Positions 1-13,564 of a stretch of 64,000 nt of DNA are shown here, piece by piece (the stretch's first letter is position 1; each line of letters opens with the position of its first letter). The notes under the pieces were generated by a model. That model saw only the letters and a list, made by a program, of their open reading frames with translations. It was not told the origin of the DNA and did not search any database. The position numbers and the translations under genes are program-made. Origin of the DNA: Gammaproteobacteria bacterium (lineage in GTDB: Bacteria > Pseudomonadota > Gammaproteobacteria > JAABTG01); contig JAGNLM010000001.1 in assembly GCA_017999615.1 (NCBI GenBank), positions 1 to 64,000 of the forward strand. The letters are read 5' to 3'.

Positions 1-1574
<1,574 letters not shown>

Positions 1575-1577
1575 GCG

Positions 1578-2462
1578 ATGCGGCATTGGGTCGTCGCCCT
1601 GGTGACGTTGGCCCTGGCCGGAGCCGCCGGGTGGGCCGTGGTGGTGGCCTCGGACCCGCGGCGCATGCCGGTCGCGGCGGTCGAGGTCCAGGGCGAGCTG
1701 AGCTACCTGACGCACGAGGTGCTGGTGCGGACGGTGGCCGAGCCGGCGAGCGTCGGGTTCTTCCGGGTGGACCTGCCGCTCGTGCGCAGGCGCCTGATGG
1801 AGGTCCCCTGGGTGCGGGACGCGCAGGTGCGCAGGGTCTGGCCCGACCGCCTGCGCGTGACGGTGACCGAGCGGGTGCCGGCGGCGCGCTGGGTGGGCGG
1901 TGGGCTGGTGGACAGCGACGGGACGCTGTTCCGGCCGGCCGAGTCGGAATACCCGGCCGGCCTGGTGGAGCTGGAGGGCCCGGAGGGCACCCAGGGGCTG
2001 GTCCTGCGCCGGTACAGGGACGTCAAGGAGTGGCTGGTGTTGGGGGGCTGGAAGGTCCGGCGGCTGACGGCGGACGGCCGGCGGTCCTGGCGGGTCCACA
2101 CGGACGGCGGGGTCACGCTGGTGCTCGGCCGCGACCCGGCGGAGGCGGCGGTGCGGCGCGTGAGCCGGGTTCTGCCGGCGCTGCAGGTGCAGTCCGGGGG
2201 CACGTTGGCCGTGGCGGACCTGCGCTACCCCAACGGCTTCGCGGTGCGCTGGCGGCCGCCGCCGGAGGCCGAGGCCCCGCCCCCGGCCGTGCAGGAGCCC
2301 AAACCGCAGGCCCGCACGGAGAGCAGGCCGCAGGCGAAGTCGGGAGCGGAATCGGGAGCGAGGTCGGCCACCGGGCCGGCCGTGAAGCCGCAGGCCAGGC
2401 CGGGTGCCAGGACCGGGGCGCGGTCCGAGGATAGACAGGGCAATGGCAAAAAAAACCGATAA
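1578..2462 (+). CDS. ftsQ: Cell division protein FtsQ
   Basis: Bitopic inner-membrane divisome protein that links early and late division proteins and recruits FtsB/FtsL. The 294-residue product has a short cytoplasmic N-terminus, one membrane helix at about residues 3-24, a POTRA domain from about residue 35 (VAAVEVQGELSYL) and the FtsQ beta domain. The last 50 or so residues are a low-complexity Gln/Pro/Lys/Ala/Arg/Ser tail absent from most family members. The 3' end overlaps ftsA by 20 bases. The position between ddl and ftsA is the conserved one. Confidence 0.93.
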   Translation: MRHWVVALVTLALAGAAGWAVVVASDPRRMPVAAVEVQGELSYLTHEVLVRTVAEPASVGFFRVDLPLVRRRLMEVPWVRDAQVRRVWPDRLRVTVTERVPAARWVGGGLVDSDGTLFRPAESEYPAGLVELEGPEGTQGLVLRRYRDVKEWLVLGGWKVRRLTADGRRSWRVHTDGGVTLVLGRDPAEAAVRRVSRVLPALQVQSGGTLAVADLRYPNGFAVRWRPPPEAEAPPPAVQEPKPQARTESRPQAKSGAESGARSATGPAVKPQARPGARTGARSEDRQGNGKKNR

Positions 2463-3678
2463 GCGGCTGATCGTAGGGCTCGACGTGGGCACCTCCAAGG
2501 TCGTCGCCATCGTGGGTGAGGTGGCCCCCGAGGGCGAGATCGAGGTGATCGGGCTGGGCTCGCACCCCTCGCGCGGCCTGAAGAAGGGCGTGGTGGTGAA
2601 CATCGAGTCCACCGTCCAGTCGATCCAGCGGGCCATCGAGGAGGCGGAGCTGATGGCCGGCTGCCGCATCCACTCGGTCTTCGCCGGGATCGCGGGCAGC
2701 CACATCCGCAGCCTGAACTCCCACGGCATCGTGGCGATCCGCGAGAAGGAGGTGACCCCGGGCGACGTGGAGCGGGTGATCGACGCGGCGCGCGCCGTCG
2801 CCATCCCCGCCGACCAGAAGATCCTGCACGTGCTGCCCCAGGAGTTCGTCATCGACAACCAGGAGGGCGTGCGCGAGCCCGTCGGCATGTCGGGCGTGCG
2901 GCTCGAGGCCAAGGTCCACCTGGTCACCGGCGCGGTCAGCGCGGCCCAGAACGTCATCAAGTGCGTGCGCCGCTGCGGGCTCGAGGTGGACGACATCATC
3001 CTCGAGCAGCTCGCGAGCGCCCAGTCCGTGCTCACCGACGACGAGAAGGAGCTCGGGGTGTGCCTGGTGGACATCGGCGGCGGCACCACCGACATCGCGG
3101 TGTTCACCGAAGGGGCCATCCGCCACACCGCGGTTATCCCCATCGCCGGCGACCAGGTCACCAACGACATCGCGGTGGCGCTGCGCACCCCGACCCAGCA
3201 CGCGGAAGACATCAAGGTGAAGTACGCCTGCGCGCTCGCGAAGCTCGCGAGCCCGGAGGAGACCATCGAGGTCCCGAGCATCGGGGACCGGGCGCCGCGC
3301 AGGCTCGCGCGCCAGACGCTCGCCGAGGTGGTCGAGCCCCGCTACGAGGAGCTCCTCACCCTGGTGCAGGCGGAGCTCAGGCGCAGCGGCTTCGAGGACC
3401 TGATGGCCGCGGGGATCGTCCTCACGGGCGGCAGCGCCAAGATGGAGGGAGTCGTCGACCTGGCCGAGGAAGTCTTCCACGTGCCGGTCCGGGTCGGCGT
3501 CCCCCAAGCGGTCGCCGGGCTCGCGGAGGTGGTGCGCAACCCCATCTACGCGACCGGTGTAGGGCTTCTTCTGTTCGGTCACCAGCGCATCCGCGATCAG
3601 CAGACCGAGGGCGCGGTCGGCGGTGGGCTGCACGGGGTGTGGGACCGGATGAAGAGTTGGTTCCAGGGCAATTTCTGA
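2443..3678 (+). CDS. ftsA: Cell division protein FtsA
   Basis: Actin-like ATPase that tethers FtsZ filaments to the membrane. The 411-residue protein starts MAKKTDKRLIVGLDVGTSKV, the first phosphate-binding loop. The second loop is GGGTTDIAVF at about residue 209. A C-terminal amphipathic membrane-targeting helix is visible (WDRMKSWFQGNF). The ATG at 2443 is chosen over an upstream in-frame start at 2404 because the family begins at the AKKTD segment. A run of eight A's directly follows the ATG inside the ftsQ overlap. Confidence 0.96.
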   Translation: MAKKTDKRLIVGLDVGTSKVVAIVGEVAPEGEIEVIGLGSHPSRGLKKGVVVNIESTVQSIQRAIEEAELMAGCRIHSVFAGIAGSHIRSLNSHGIVAIREKEVTPGDVERVIDAARAVAIPADQKILHVLPQEFVIDNQEGVREPVGMSGVRLEAKVHLVTGAVSAAQNVIKCVRRCGLEVDDIILEQLASAQSVLTDDEKELGVCLVDIGGGTTDIAVFTEGAIRHTAVIPIAGDQVTNDIAVALRTPTQHAEDIKVKYACALAKLASPEETIEVPSIGDRAPRRLARQTLAEVVEPRYEELLTLVQAELRRSGFEDLMAAGIVLTGGSAKMEGVVDLAEEVFHVPVRVGVPQAVAGLAEVVRNPIYATGVGLLLFGHQRIRDQQTEGAVGGGLHGVWDRMKSWFQGNF

Positions 3679-3708
3679 GCGGGTTCGAGGGCCGAGGAGG
3701 GTAACCAG

Positions 3709-4860
3709 ATGTTCGAGCTGATGGACACTTACAGTCAGAGCAACGCAGTCATCAAGGTCATCGGGATTGGCGGCGGCGGAGGAAACGCCGTCGAGCACAT
3801 GGTCACGGAGAGCATCGAGGGGGTCGAGTTCGTCTGCGCCAACACCGACGCGCAGGCGCTGAAGAAGTCGAGCGCGCGCACCGCGATGCAGCTCGGCGCG
3901 CACGTCACCAAGGGGCTCGGCGCGGGCGCCAACCCCGACATCGGCCGGCAGGCGGCCCTCGAGGATCGCGACCGGATCGTGGACGTCCTGGAAGGGGCCG
4001 ACATGGTCTTCCTCACCGCCGGGATGGGCGGGGGCACGGGCACGGGCGCCGCGCCGGTGTTCGCGCAGTTGGCCAAGGAGATGGGCATCCTGACGGTGGC
4101 CGTCGTCACCAAGCCGTTCCCGTTCGAGCTGAAGCGGCGCATGAAGATCGCCGAGGAGGGGATCCGCGAGCTCTCCGAGCACGTGGACTCGCTCATCACG
4201 GTCCCGAACGAGAAGCTGCTGAGCGTGCTGGGCAGGGGGATCACCCTGACCGACGCCTTCCGCTCCGCCAACAACGTGCTTTACGGCGCGGTGCAGGGGA
4301 TCGCCGAGCTGATCACCCGCCCGGGCCTGATCAACGTGGACTTCGCCGACGTGCGCACGGTGATGTCGGAGAAGGGCCGGGCCATGATGGGCTCGGGCCG
4401 GGCGGTCGGTGAGGACCGTGCCCGCAAGGCGGCGGAGGCGGCCATCAACTGCCCGCTGCTCGAGGACGTCAACCTCGCCGGGGCGCGCGGGATCCTGGTG
4501 AACGTCAGCGCCGGACCCGAGCTGACCATGGACGAGTACGCCGAGGTGGGCGCGGCGATCAACGCCTTCGCCTCCGAGAACGCCCTGGTGGTCATGGGCA
4601 CGGTGCTCGACGAGAGCCTCGGCGACGAGCTGCGGGTCACGGTCGTGGCGACCGGTCTCGACCAGGCGGCCGTCACCCGGGCGGACGTGCCCGTGAAGCT
4701 GGTGAAGACCGGCACCCGTGGCGTCGAGGTGGATTTCCGCGAGCTCGAGAAGCCCACCGTCATCCGCAACAAGCCGATCGAGATGCGTCCCCAGGCGGTG
4801 GACTCCTCCGACCCGGACTATCTCGACATCCCCGCCTTCCTGCGCCGCCAGGCGGACTGA
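3709..4860 (+). CDS. ftsZ: Cell division protein FtsZ
   Basis: Tubulin-like GTPase that forms the Z-ring. The 383-residue protein carries the nucleotide loop GIGGGGGNAVEHM near residue 20, the tubulin signature GGGTGTGAAPV at about residue 107, and the T7-loop region. A conserved C-terminal peptide (DYLDIPAFLRRQAD) binds FtsA and ZipA. It is preceded by a good Shine-Dalgarno sequence (GGAGGG). It follows ftsA by 30 bases, and a strong hairpin follows the stop. Confidence 0.97.
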   Translation: MFELMDTYSQSNAVIKVIGIGGGGGNAVEHMVTESIEGVEFVCANTDAQALKKSSARTAMQLGAHVTKGLGAGANPDIGRQAALEDRDRIVDVLEGADMVFLTAGMGGGTGTGAAPVFAQLAKEMGILTVAVVTKPFPFELKRRMKIAEEGIRELSEHVDSLITVPNEKLLSVLGRGITLTDAFRSANNVLYGAVQGIAELITRPGLINVDFADVRTVMSEKGRAMMGSGRAVGEDRARKAAEAAINCPLLEDVNLAGARGILVNVSAGPELTMDEYAEVGAAINAFASENALVVMGTVLDESLGDELRVTVVATGLDQAAVTRADVPVKLVKTGTRGVEVDFRELEKPTVIRNKPIEMRPQAVDSSDPDYLDIPAFLRRQAD

Positions 4861-4888
4861 GGCCCGGTCCCGCCCCTTCCTCCCCTCG

Positions 4889-4916
4889 CCGGGACGCCCC
4901 CCACGGGGCGTCCCGG
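4889..4916 (+). terminator. Hairpin terminator after ftsZ
   Basis: Perfect 12-bp stem (CCGGGACGCCCC pairing with GGGGCGTCCCGG) around the loop CCAC, followed by TTTCC. It lies 28 bases after the ftsZ stop and about 100 bases before lpxC. It could be a rho-independent or partial terminator that separates lpxC expression from the division operon. The U-tract is short. Confidence 0.6.
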
Positions 4917-5017
4917 TTTCCGTGGCTGCCCGGTCCCCGCAGTTGCATTATCGAGGCTGAATTGCCACACTCTGTGGTTAAATCACAACGAATTACGAGC
5001 AGGGGGACGGGGAGGCC

Positions 5018-5935
5018 ATGACCAGGCAACGCACGCTGAAGAACGTGATCCGGGCGACCGGCGTGGGACTGCACAGCGGCGCGAAGGTGTTCCTCACGCT
5101 GCGGCCGGCCCCGGCCGACACCGGGATCGTCTTCCGGCGTACCGACCTCGACGAGGCCGTGGAGATCCCGGCGCGCTGCGAGTTCGTCGGCGACACCCGC
5201 CTGTCCACCACCCTGGCGAAGGGGGACGTCCGCGTGGCCACGGTGGAGCACCTGCTCTCGGCCTTCGCGGGCCTCGGCGTGGACAACGCCCGGGTGGACG
5301 TGAGCGCCCCCGAGGTGCCGATCATGGACGGCAGCGCCGGTCCCTTCGTGTTCCTCATCCAGTCCGCGGGGATCCAGGAGCAGAGCGCGCCGAAGCGCTT
5401 CCTGCGCATCCTGAAGAGCGTGCAGGTGGAAGACGGCGACAAGTGGGCCCGGTTCGACCCGTTCGAGGGGTTCAAGGTCTCCTTCACCATCGACTTCGAT
5501 CACCCCGTCTTCCGGGACCGCAACCAGTCGATCACCCTCGACTTCTCCAGGTCCTCCTTCGTGCGGGAGGTGAGCCGCGCGCGAACCTTCGGCTTCATGC
5601 GGGAGGTGGAGTATCTGCGGGCCAACCGGCTCGCGCTGGGGGGCAGCCTCGACAACGCGGTCGTGGTGGACGACTACCGCATCCTGAACGAGGAGGGGCT
5701 GCGCTACGCGGACGAGTTCGTCAAGCACAAGGTGCTGGACGTGGTGGGCGACCTCTACCTGCTCGGGCACAGCCTCATCGGCGCGTTCACCGGCTACAAG
5801 GCCGGCCACGCCCTGAACAACCGTCTGCTGGAGACCTTCTGGGCCGACCAGAGCGCCTGGGAGCTCACCACCCCGGCCGATTCGGCCCGGGAGGACTCCG
5901 CGGGACTGCTGAATCCCGTCCCCGCACCGACCTAG
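5018..5935 (+). CDS. lpxC: UDP-3-O-acyl-N-acetylglucosamine deacetylase LpxC
   Basis: Zinc deacetylase that catalyses the committed step of lipid A synthesis in the cytoplasm. The 305-residue protein has the usual length. Zinc and catalytic residues are visible: the His in TVEHLLSAF near residue 80, the His/Asp pair in [19 protein letters not shown], and the final catalytic His in AGHALNN. Start is the ATG at 5018 after GGGGAGG. An AT-richer stretch (about 4945-4995) upstream probably holds its own promoter, which fits the terminator after ftsZ. A tandem repeat follows the stop. Confidence 0.97.
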   Translation: MTRQRTLKNVIRATGVGLHSGAKVFLTLRPAPADTGIVFRRTDLDEAVEIPARCEFVGDTRLSTTLAKGDVRVATVEHLLSAFAGLGVDNARVDVSAPEVPIMDGSAGPFVFLIQSAGIQEQSAPKRFLRILKSVQVEDGDKWARFDPFEGFKVSFTIDFDHPVFRDRNQSITLDFSRSSFVREVSRARTFGFMREVEYLRANRLALGGSLDNAVVVDDYRILNEEGLRYADEFVKHKVLDVVGDLYLLGHSLIGAFTGYKAGHALNNRLLETFWADQSAWELTTPADSAREDSAGLLNPVPAPT

Positions 5936-6007
5936 CCGGGCCAGCCTTTCCCGCCGGGCCAGCCTTTCCCGCCGGGCCGGCGTTTCCCGTCCAGCTAGCC
6001 TTTCTCG
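5936..6007. repeat. Four-unit 18-bp tandem repeat between convergent lpxC and dciA
   Basis: Units CCGGGCCAGCCTTTCCCG at 5936-5953 and 5954-5971 are identical. 5972-5989 differs at two bases and 5990-6007 is a more diverged fourth unit. The array begins immediately after the lpxC stop and runs into the last codons of dciA on the opposite strand (dciA stop at 5995-5997). Confidence 0.85.
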
Positions 6008-6462
6008 CCAGGGCCTGCGGCGTTTCGCGCCAGGCGCCGCAGGGACTCCTGCAGCGCCGGGTCGCTGACGCCCCCCGCGGCCTGGGCGAGGGAGCGCGCG
6101 GGCTCCTCGCCGAGGACTGCCCGCCCCGGCAGGCGAAGGGGCCCGGAGGGCGGCGGAGGGGTGGGCGAGGCGACCGCGACCCGCACCCGCGTCACCCGGC
6201 CGAGCACCGGGGCCACCGCTTCGGCCACCTCCCGGGTCACGAACCGCAGCCGGGAGGCCCAGGCCGCGGAGTCCGCCTGGATCACGAGGACGCCCCCGGC
6301 GAGGCCCGCGACCCGGCTGTGCTCATCCAGGGGGGCCGGGAGCCGGGCGCGCAGCAACTCCGTTGCCCGGGCGAGCCGCCGGGCTTCCTCGATCAGCCGG
6401 CCGAGGTCCCCGGAGGCGTGCGCGAGCAGCCCACCCAGCGGCTTCGGTCCTCCTGCGCCCAT
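5995..6462 (-). CDS. dciA: DciA-like DUF721 protein (replicative helicase loader/operator)
   Basis: DUF721 proteins (DciA) assist loading of the DnaB helicase in bacteria that lack DnaC. The core motif is visible: VLVIQADSAAWASRLRF, the KH-like segment found throughout the family, followed by a Pro-rich variable region and a helical C-terminus. The ATG at 6462 (MGAGGPKPLGG) gives 155 residues and is preferred to the longer frame from 6492, which adds ten uncharacteristic residues. Position between lpxC and secA matches Pseudomonas. Assignment rests on family resemblance and synteny. Confidence 0.8.
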   Translation of the reverse strand: MGAGGPKPLGGLLAHASGDLGRLIEEARRLARATELLRARLPAPLDEHSRVAGLAGGVLVIQADSAAWASRLRFVTREVAEAVAPVLGRVTRVRVAVASPTPPPPSGPLRLPGRAVLGEEPARSLAQAAGGVSDPALQESLRRLARNAAGPGEKG

Positions 6463-6544
6463 GGCCGGTGACCCTAGCCGGCCTGCCGGCACTCCGCAAG
6501 GGGCCAGTGCGGCGTCCCCTGCCGGCGTGCGCCCCCCTCTGTGC

Positions 6545-6574
6545 TTGACGCACCCTGCATGGGGCGCCGATCAT
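6545..6574 (+). promoter_or_regulatory. Putative sigma-70 promoter of secA
   Basis: TTGACG (6545-6550), an 18-base spacer and GATCAT (6569-6574), located 35 bases before the secA ATG and divergent from dciA. The -35 box matches five of six consensus bases and the -10 four of six. Confidence 0.5.
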
Positions 6575-6608
6575 TTCGCTTTTGATTCCCCGGGGACCGG
6601 ATCCGCCC

Positions 6609-9434
<2,826 letters not shown>

Positions 9435-9448
9435 CGCCCGCGAGGAGA

Positions 9449-9481
9449 GGCCGGTCCCGCGCAGCAGCACCGGGACCGGCC
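9449..9481 (+). terminator. Hairpin between secA and argJ
   Basis: An 11-bp perfect stem (GGCCGGTCCCG with CGGGACCGGCC) around an 11-base loop, just after the secA stop. There is no T-run, so it may stabilise the mRNA end or attenuate rather than terminate. Confidence 0.4.
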
Positions 9482-9522
9482 CGCGGGGCAGTGAGGAGAG
9501 TCGAGGCCGCAAGGGTGAGCGT

Positions 9523-10743
9523 ATGCCGGTGAACCTGAAGCCCGCCGAAGGTCTGTTGCCCGTGCCGGGCGTGCGGCTCGGCGTGGCCCAGGCGGGGGTG
9601 AAGCGCGCGGGGCGGGACGACCTGCTGGTGGTGGAGGCCGCGCCGGGCTCGACCGCGGCGGCCGTCTTCACCCGCAACGCCTTCTGCGCCGCGCCGGTGA
9701 CCCTCGCGCGCCGGCACCTGGCGGCGGGCGACCCGCGCTACCTGCTCGTCAACTCGGGCAACGCGAACGCCGGCACCGGGCCCCAGGGGCTCGAGGACGC
9801 GCTGCGGACCTGCGAGGCCCTGGCGGAGGCGGGCGGGGTGTGCGCCGAGGCGGTGCTTCCCTTCTCCACCGGGGTGATTGGCGCGCCGCTCCCCGTGGAC
9901 CGCATCGTGGCCGCCCTCCCGGCCGCGCTCACGGCGCTGACCGAAGAGGGCTGGGCCCGGGCGGCGCGCGCCATCATGACCACGGACACGGTGCCCAAGG
10001 GCCTCTCCGTGCGCCGCACGGTCGCCGGGCGTGAATTCACCGTGACGGGGATCGCGAAGGGCGCCGGGATGATCCGTCCCGACATGGCCACCATGCTGGC
10101 CTTTCTCGCGACCGACGCGGCGGTGCCCGGGGCGCTCCTGCAGGCCTGCCTCGCCGAGGCGGTGGAACGCTCCTTCAACCGGATCACGGTGGACGGCGAC
10201 ACCTCGACCAACGACGCCTGCGTGCTGCTGGCGACCGGGCGCTCGTCCGCCCCGCGCGTCGAGGCGGTGCGAGGGGCCGGCTATGCCGCTCTGCGGGACG
10301 CGGTGGCGGAGGTCTGCACGCACCTGGCGCAGGCCATCGTGCGCGACGCCGAAGGGGCGACCAAGTTCGTGACCGTCGCGGTCGAGGGCGGGGCGAGCGA
10401 GTCGGAGTGCCTGGACGTCGCCTACGCCATCGGGCACTCGCCGCTGGTGAAGACCGCGCTCTTCGCGAGCGACCCGAACTGGGGCCGGATCCTGGCCGCG
10501 GTGGGCCGCGCGGGCCTCGCGGACCTCGACATCGGGCGGGTCCGCATCGACGTGGGCCCGATCACCATCGTCGAGGCCGGCGGCCGGGCCCCGGGTTACA
10601 CCGAGGATCAGGGGCAGGCGGTGTTCGGGGCCCCCGAGATCACCATCCGGGTGCTCCTCGGGCGCGGCGGCGCCTCGGCCACGGTGTGGACCAGCGACCT
10701 GTCCTACGACTACGTGCGCATCAACGCGGAGTACCGCACCTGA
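9523..10743 (+). CDS. argJ: Bifunctional glutamate N-acetyltransferase / ornithine acetyltransferase ArgJ
   Basis: Transfers acetyl groups between N-acetylornithine and glutamate (and can use acetyl-CoA) in arginine synthesis. The 406-residue precursor is self-cleaved. The nucleophilic threonine is T190 in the conserved [16 protein letters not shown] motif, which marks the alpha/beta boundary. The VNSGNANA segment and the C-terminal [16 protein letters not shown] are also characteristic. The ATG at 9523 was chosen for the family-like N-terminus. Its stop overlaps the next gene's apparent CTG start. Confidence 0.96.
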   Translation: MPVNLKPAEGLLPVPGVRLGVAQAGVKRAGRDDLLVVEAAPGSTAAAVFTRNAFCAAPVTLARRHLAAGDPRYLLVNSGNANAGTGPQGLEDALRTCEALAEAGGVCAEAVLPFSTGVIGAPLPVDRIVAALPAALTALTEEGWARAARAIMTTDTVPKGLSVRRTVAGREFTVTGIAKGAGMIRPDMATMLAFLATDAAVPGALLQACLAEAVERSFNRITVDGDTSTNDACVLLATGRSSAPRVEAVRGAGYAALRDAVAEVCTHLAQAIVRDAEGATKFVTVAVEGGASESECLDVAYAIGHSPLVKTALFASDPNWGRILAAVGRAGLADLDIGRVRIDVGPITIVEAGGRAPGYTEDQGQAVFGAPEITIRVLLGRGGASATVWTSDLSYDYVRINAEYRT

Positions 10744-11693
10744 TATCGGTCGCTGCGGCCGCCCTCATCGACGCCGCCGGGCGGGTGCTGCTCAGCCGTC
10801 GCCCCGACCACGCCCACCAGGGCGGGTTGTGGGAGTTCCCCGGCGGGAAGCTCGAGCCGGGGGAGCCGGTCGAGGCCGGGCTGGCCCGGGAGCTCGAGGA
10901 GGAGCTCGGGGTCACCCCCACCGCGATGCGGCCCCTCATCCGGGTCCGCCACCGCTACCCGGACCGGGAGGTCCTGCTGGACGTCTGGCGGGTCGACGCC
11001 TGGACGGGCGAGCCTGAGGGCCGCGAGGGTCAGGCGATCGAGTGGGTGGCCCCCGGGGACCTGCCGAAGCGCGCGCTCCCCGCCGCCGACCTCCCGGTGG
11101 CCGCGGCCGTCCGTCTGCCGCCGGCCTGCCTGATCACCCCCGAGCCCGGCCCCGACCCGTCCCGGTTCCTGGAGACGCTCCAGCGCAGCCTCGAGGCGGG
11201 CGTGCGCCTCGTCCAGTTGCGGGTGCGCTCGCTCGCGCCGGCGCCGCTGCGCGCCCTGGCCCGGGAGGCCCTGGCGGTCTGCCGGGCGCAGGGGGCCTGG
11301 ATGCTGGTCAACGGGGACGCTGACCTCGCCGAGGCCATCGGGGCGGACGGTGTGCACCTCCGCGCCGCGGCCCTCGCGGCCCTGAGGGAGCGTCCCCTCG
11401 GCCCCGGCCGCTGGGTGGGCGCCTCCTGCCACGACGAGCGCGCGCTCGGCCGCGCGCAGGCCCTCGGGGTCGACTTCGTGCTGCTCTCGCCGGTCCGGGA
11501 GACAGCCTCCCACCCCGGCGCCCGGCCCCTCGGCTGGGAGCGCTTCCGCTCTCTCGCCGGGCAGGCGAACCACCCCGTCTACGCCCTCGGGGGCCTCACA
11601 CTGGCCGATCTCCCCCTCGCCTGGTCCCACGGTGCCCAGGGGATCGCCGCCATCCGTTCCCTCTGGCGCGACCCTCCACGGAGCGAGCCATGA
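10740..11693 (+). CDS. Nudix hydrolase fused to a thiamine-phosphate-synthase-like domain (MutT/ThiE fusion)
   Basis: Residues about 1-130 form a MutT-type Nudix domain. The complete Nudix box runs from GKLEPGE through RELEEELGV, which sanitises oxidised nucleotides such as 8-oxo-dGTP in relatives. Residues about 135-315 resemble a ThiE/TenI TIM barrel ([29 protein letters not shown]). This two-domain fusion next to argJ is known from Pseudomonas and relatives; the ThiE half may not make thiamine. No ATG, GTG or TTG lies in frame near the Nudix start. CTG at 10740, overlapping the argJ stop (CTGA) with GGAG eight bases upstream, is the best start. Confidence 0.85.
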   Translation: MISVAAAALIDAAGRVLLSRRPDHAHQGGLWEFPGGKLEPGEPVEAGLARELEEELGVTPTAMRPLIRVRHRYPDREVLLDVWRVDAWTGEPEGREGQAIEWVAPGDLPKRALPAADLPVAAAVRLPPACLITPEPGPDPSRFLETLQRSLEAGVRLVQLRVRSLAPAPLRALAREALAVCRAQGAWMLVNGDADLAEAIGADGVHLRAAALAALRERPLGPGRWVGASCHDERALGRAQALGVDFVLLSPVRETASHPGARPLGWERFRSLAGQANHPVYALGGLTLADLPLAWSHGAQGIAAIRSLWRDPPRSEP

Positions 11694-12214
11694 CCCGAAT
11701 CGGCTTTGCCGCCAGCCTGCTCGGCCTTTCCCTCGCCCTGGCGGGTCCCGCCCCGGCGGCGGGGCCCGCGGCCGACGCGCCGATCCTCACCGACCTTGAC
11801 GGCTGGCCCCGGCGGCTCGAGGACCTGGTGGGCCAGGACCGCTGGACGGTGGTGATGTTCTGGGCCTCGGACTGCGGGGTCTGCAACGAGGAGGCGCCGG
11901 CGTGGGTGCTCTTCGACGAGCGGTGGCGCTCCGAAGGCGCTGGCGTCGTCGGCGTGACCCTCGACGGCCAGGCGGGGCTCGCGGCGGCGCGGGCCTTCCG
12001 GGACCGGCACCGGATGGGCTTCCCGAATCTCATTGGCGAGCCCGAGGACGTGGCCCGGATGTTCACCGAGCGTGCCAGGCAGCCCTGGCTCGGTACCCCG
12101 AGCTTCCTCGTCTACGGGCCGGGGGGCGAGCTTCGGGCGCGGCACGCGGGCGCGCTCCCCCCCGGGCGCCTCGAGGAGTACCTCCGCAAGCAGGCTGGCA
12201 GGCCGGCGAAGTGA
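11690..12214 (+). CDS. TlpA-like periplasmic thioredoxin-fold protein
   Basis: A 174-residue protein with an N-terminal signal peptide (hydrophobic core about residues 5-19, likely cut after PAPAA) and a TlpA/ResA-type thioredoxin fold. The redox motif CGVC lies in [14 protein letters not shown] near residue 63. The cis-proline segment is [13 protein letters not shown]. It probably reduces or isomerises disulfides in the periplasm, but the substrate is unknown. Start ATG overlaps the upstream gene's stop by four bases, so it is the last gene of the argJ operon. Confidence 0.85.
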   Translation: MTRIGFAASLLGLSLALAGPAPAAGPAADAPILTDLDGWPRRLEDLVGQDRWTVVMFWASDCGVCNEEAPAWVLFDERWRSEGAGVVGVTLDGQAGLAAARAFRDRHRMGFPNLIGEPEDVARMFTERARQPWLGTPSFLVYGPGGELRARHAGALPPGRLEEYLRKQAGRPAK

Positions 12215-12247
12215 GGCTCCGGGGAGGGCGTGGGGGTTGGCGGGGGT

Positions 12248-12775
12248 CTAGGCGGCCGCCGCCCGCGCCCCGGGCGCGGGCTGGCCTGCGAGCCAGGCGA
12301 GCACGGGGAGGGCGAAGAGCCACTCCACGCTGACCGCGAAGAGCGCGCCCTCGTCCAGGGTCAGGGCGCCCAGCCGCTCGCCGGCGAAGTAGGAGAACGG
12401 CCCGCCGGAGGCGCCCAGGAGCGCCGCGACCAGGGGCCGTCCGAGCACGAGGCGGAACGAGTGGCGCAGGGTCGCGGCGAAGCCGACCCAGAGGCCGACC
12501 ATCCAGAGGGCCGTCGGCCACCCGAGCCGGGCGTGCTCCGGGAAGTCGAGCCATCCGCCCAGGACCAGCACGGAGTCGGCGCCGTAGCCGAGCGCCCCGG
12601 CGGCGGCGAGCAGCCGGAGCTCGTGGCGCCAGCCGACCCCGCACGCCCACAGGTGCAGCGGCAGCCAGAGGAGCAGGGCGCCGACGCCGAGCCAGGGGAG
12701 CCCGCGGGCCGCGCCGTAGGCCGCGGCGGCCCAGACCACGTAGAACGCGAGGCCGTTTCCCAGAACGGTCGTCAT
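12248..12775 (-). CDS. DUF2878 integral membrane protein
   Basis: A 175-residue protein with about five to six hydrophobic segments. The motifs GYGADSVLVLGGWLDFP, PTALWMVGLWVGFAATLRHS and ASGGPFSYFAGERLGA are typical of DUF2878 proteins, whose function is unknown. Start is the ATG at 12775 just upstream of a membrane helix. A longer frame continues upstream but overlaps sufT. It is convergent with the TlpA-like gene and divergent from sufT. Confidence 0.75.
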   Translation of the reverse strand: MTTVLGNGLAFYVVWAAAAYGAARGLPWLGVGALLLWLPLHLWACGVGWRHELRLLAAAGALGYGADSVLVLGGWLDFPEHARLGWPTALWMVGLWVGFAATLRHSFRLVLGRPLVAALLGASGGPFSYFAGERLGALTLDEGALFAVSVEWLFALPVLAWLAGQPAPGARAAAA

Positions 12776-12928
12776 CGGGCCCTCCCGCCGCCCGGAAACC
12801 CTGCCGCGAGTATACGCTGGCGGTGCACCCGCCCCGGCCCCGCCCTCGCGCCCGGGGCCGGGGCTCAAGTCCGGCCTGCGGAACTGCGCTATCCTCGGGG
12901 CGACGGGAACGCGCGAGGGGAGGGTGGC

Positions 12929-13480
12929 ATGTACGCGAAGGTCTGCGAGCCGGTGAGGCTCAGGCGCGATTGCCCCGCGGTGGCCGTTCCCGAAGGGGTC
13001 CCCGTCGAGCTTCCCCAGGGTACGGTCGGCTCCCTCGCCCAGGCGCTGGGGGGCAGCTTCACGGTCTACGTGCAGGGCAAGATGTTCCGCGTGGACGGCA
13101 AGGACGCCGACGCCATCGGGCGGGAGCCGGTGCCCCTGCCGGAGCTTCCCCCCGAGGCGACGGACCGCGACGTGGAGCGGGCCGTCTGGGAGGCGCTGAA
13201 GGGTTGCTACGACCCCGAACTGCCGGTCAACGTGGTCGATCTGGGGCTCATCTATGGCTGCCGGGTGGAGCCGCGGCCGGACGGGAGACGCGAGGTCCAC
13301 ATCACCATGACCCTGACCGAGCCGAGCTGCGGCATGGGTGACGTGATCGCCTGCGACGTGCGCGGGCGGGTCGAGCGCGTGCCCACGGTCGCCGCGGCGC
13401 ACGTGGACATCGTGTTCGAGCCGCGGTGGACGCCGGACCGCATGTCCGACGTGGCGAAGCTCGCGACGGGCGTGTATTGA
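12929..13480 (+). CDS. sufT: Fe-S assembly factor SufT
   Basis: A 183-residue DUF59/MIP18-family protein of the SufT type, which helps mature iron-sulfur proteins. The N-terminal half includes a segment preserved in SufT (GSFTVYVQGKMFRVDG). The C-terminal DUF59 domain has DPELPVNVVDLGLIYG and the cysteine-bearing TLTEPSCGMG. Start ATG 12929 follows a GGGAGGG Shine-Dalgarno sequence; the longer frame upstream is non-coding. It stands alone here, without the suf cluster. Confidence 0.88.
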   Translation: MYAKVCEPVRLRRDCPAVAVPEGVPVELPQGTVGSLAQALGGSFTVYVQGKMFRVDGKDADAIGREPVPLPELPPEATDRDVERAVWEALKGCYDPELPVNVVDLGLIYGCRVEPRPDGRREVHITMTLTEPSCGMGDVIACDVRGRVERVPTVAAAHVDIVFEPRWTPDRMSDVAKLATGVY

Positions 13481-13564
13481 GACGGACGCAGGGACCCGGC
13501 GCCGGCTGGCCGGTCTCGTGGGTCTGGTTGGTCGCGCCGGTCTCGCCGGACCGGCGGTGGTCTC

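Noticed and set aside
4950-5000. Specific sigma-70 promoter for lpxC
   Set aside because: The stretch is AT-rich and likely holds a promoter, but no -35/-10 pair with acceptable spacing could be singled out.
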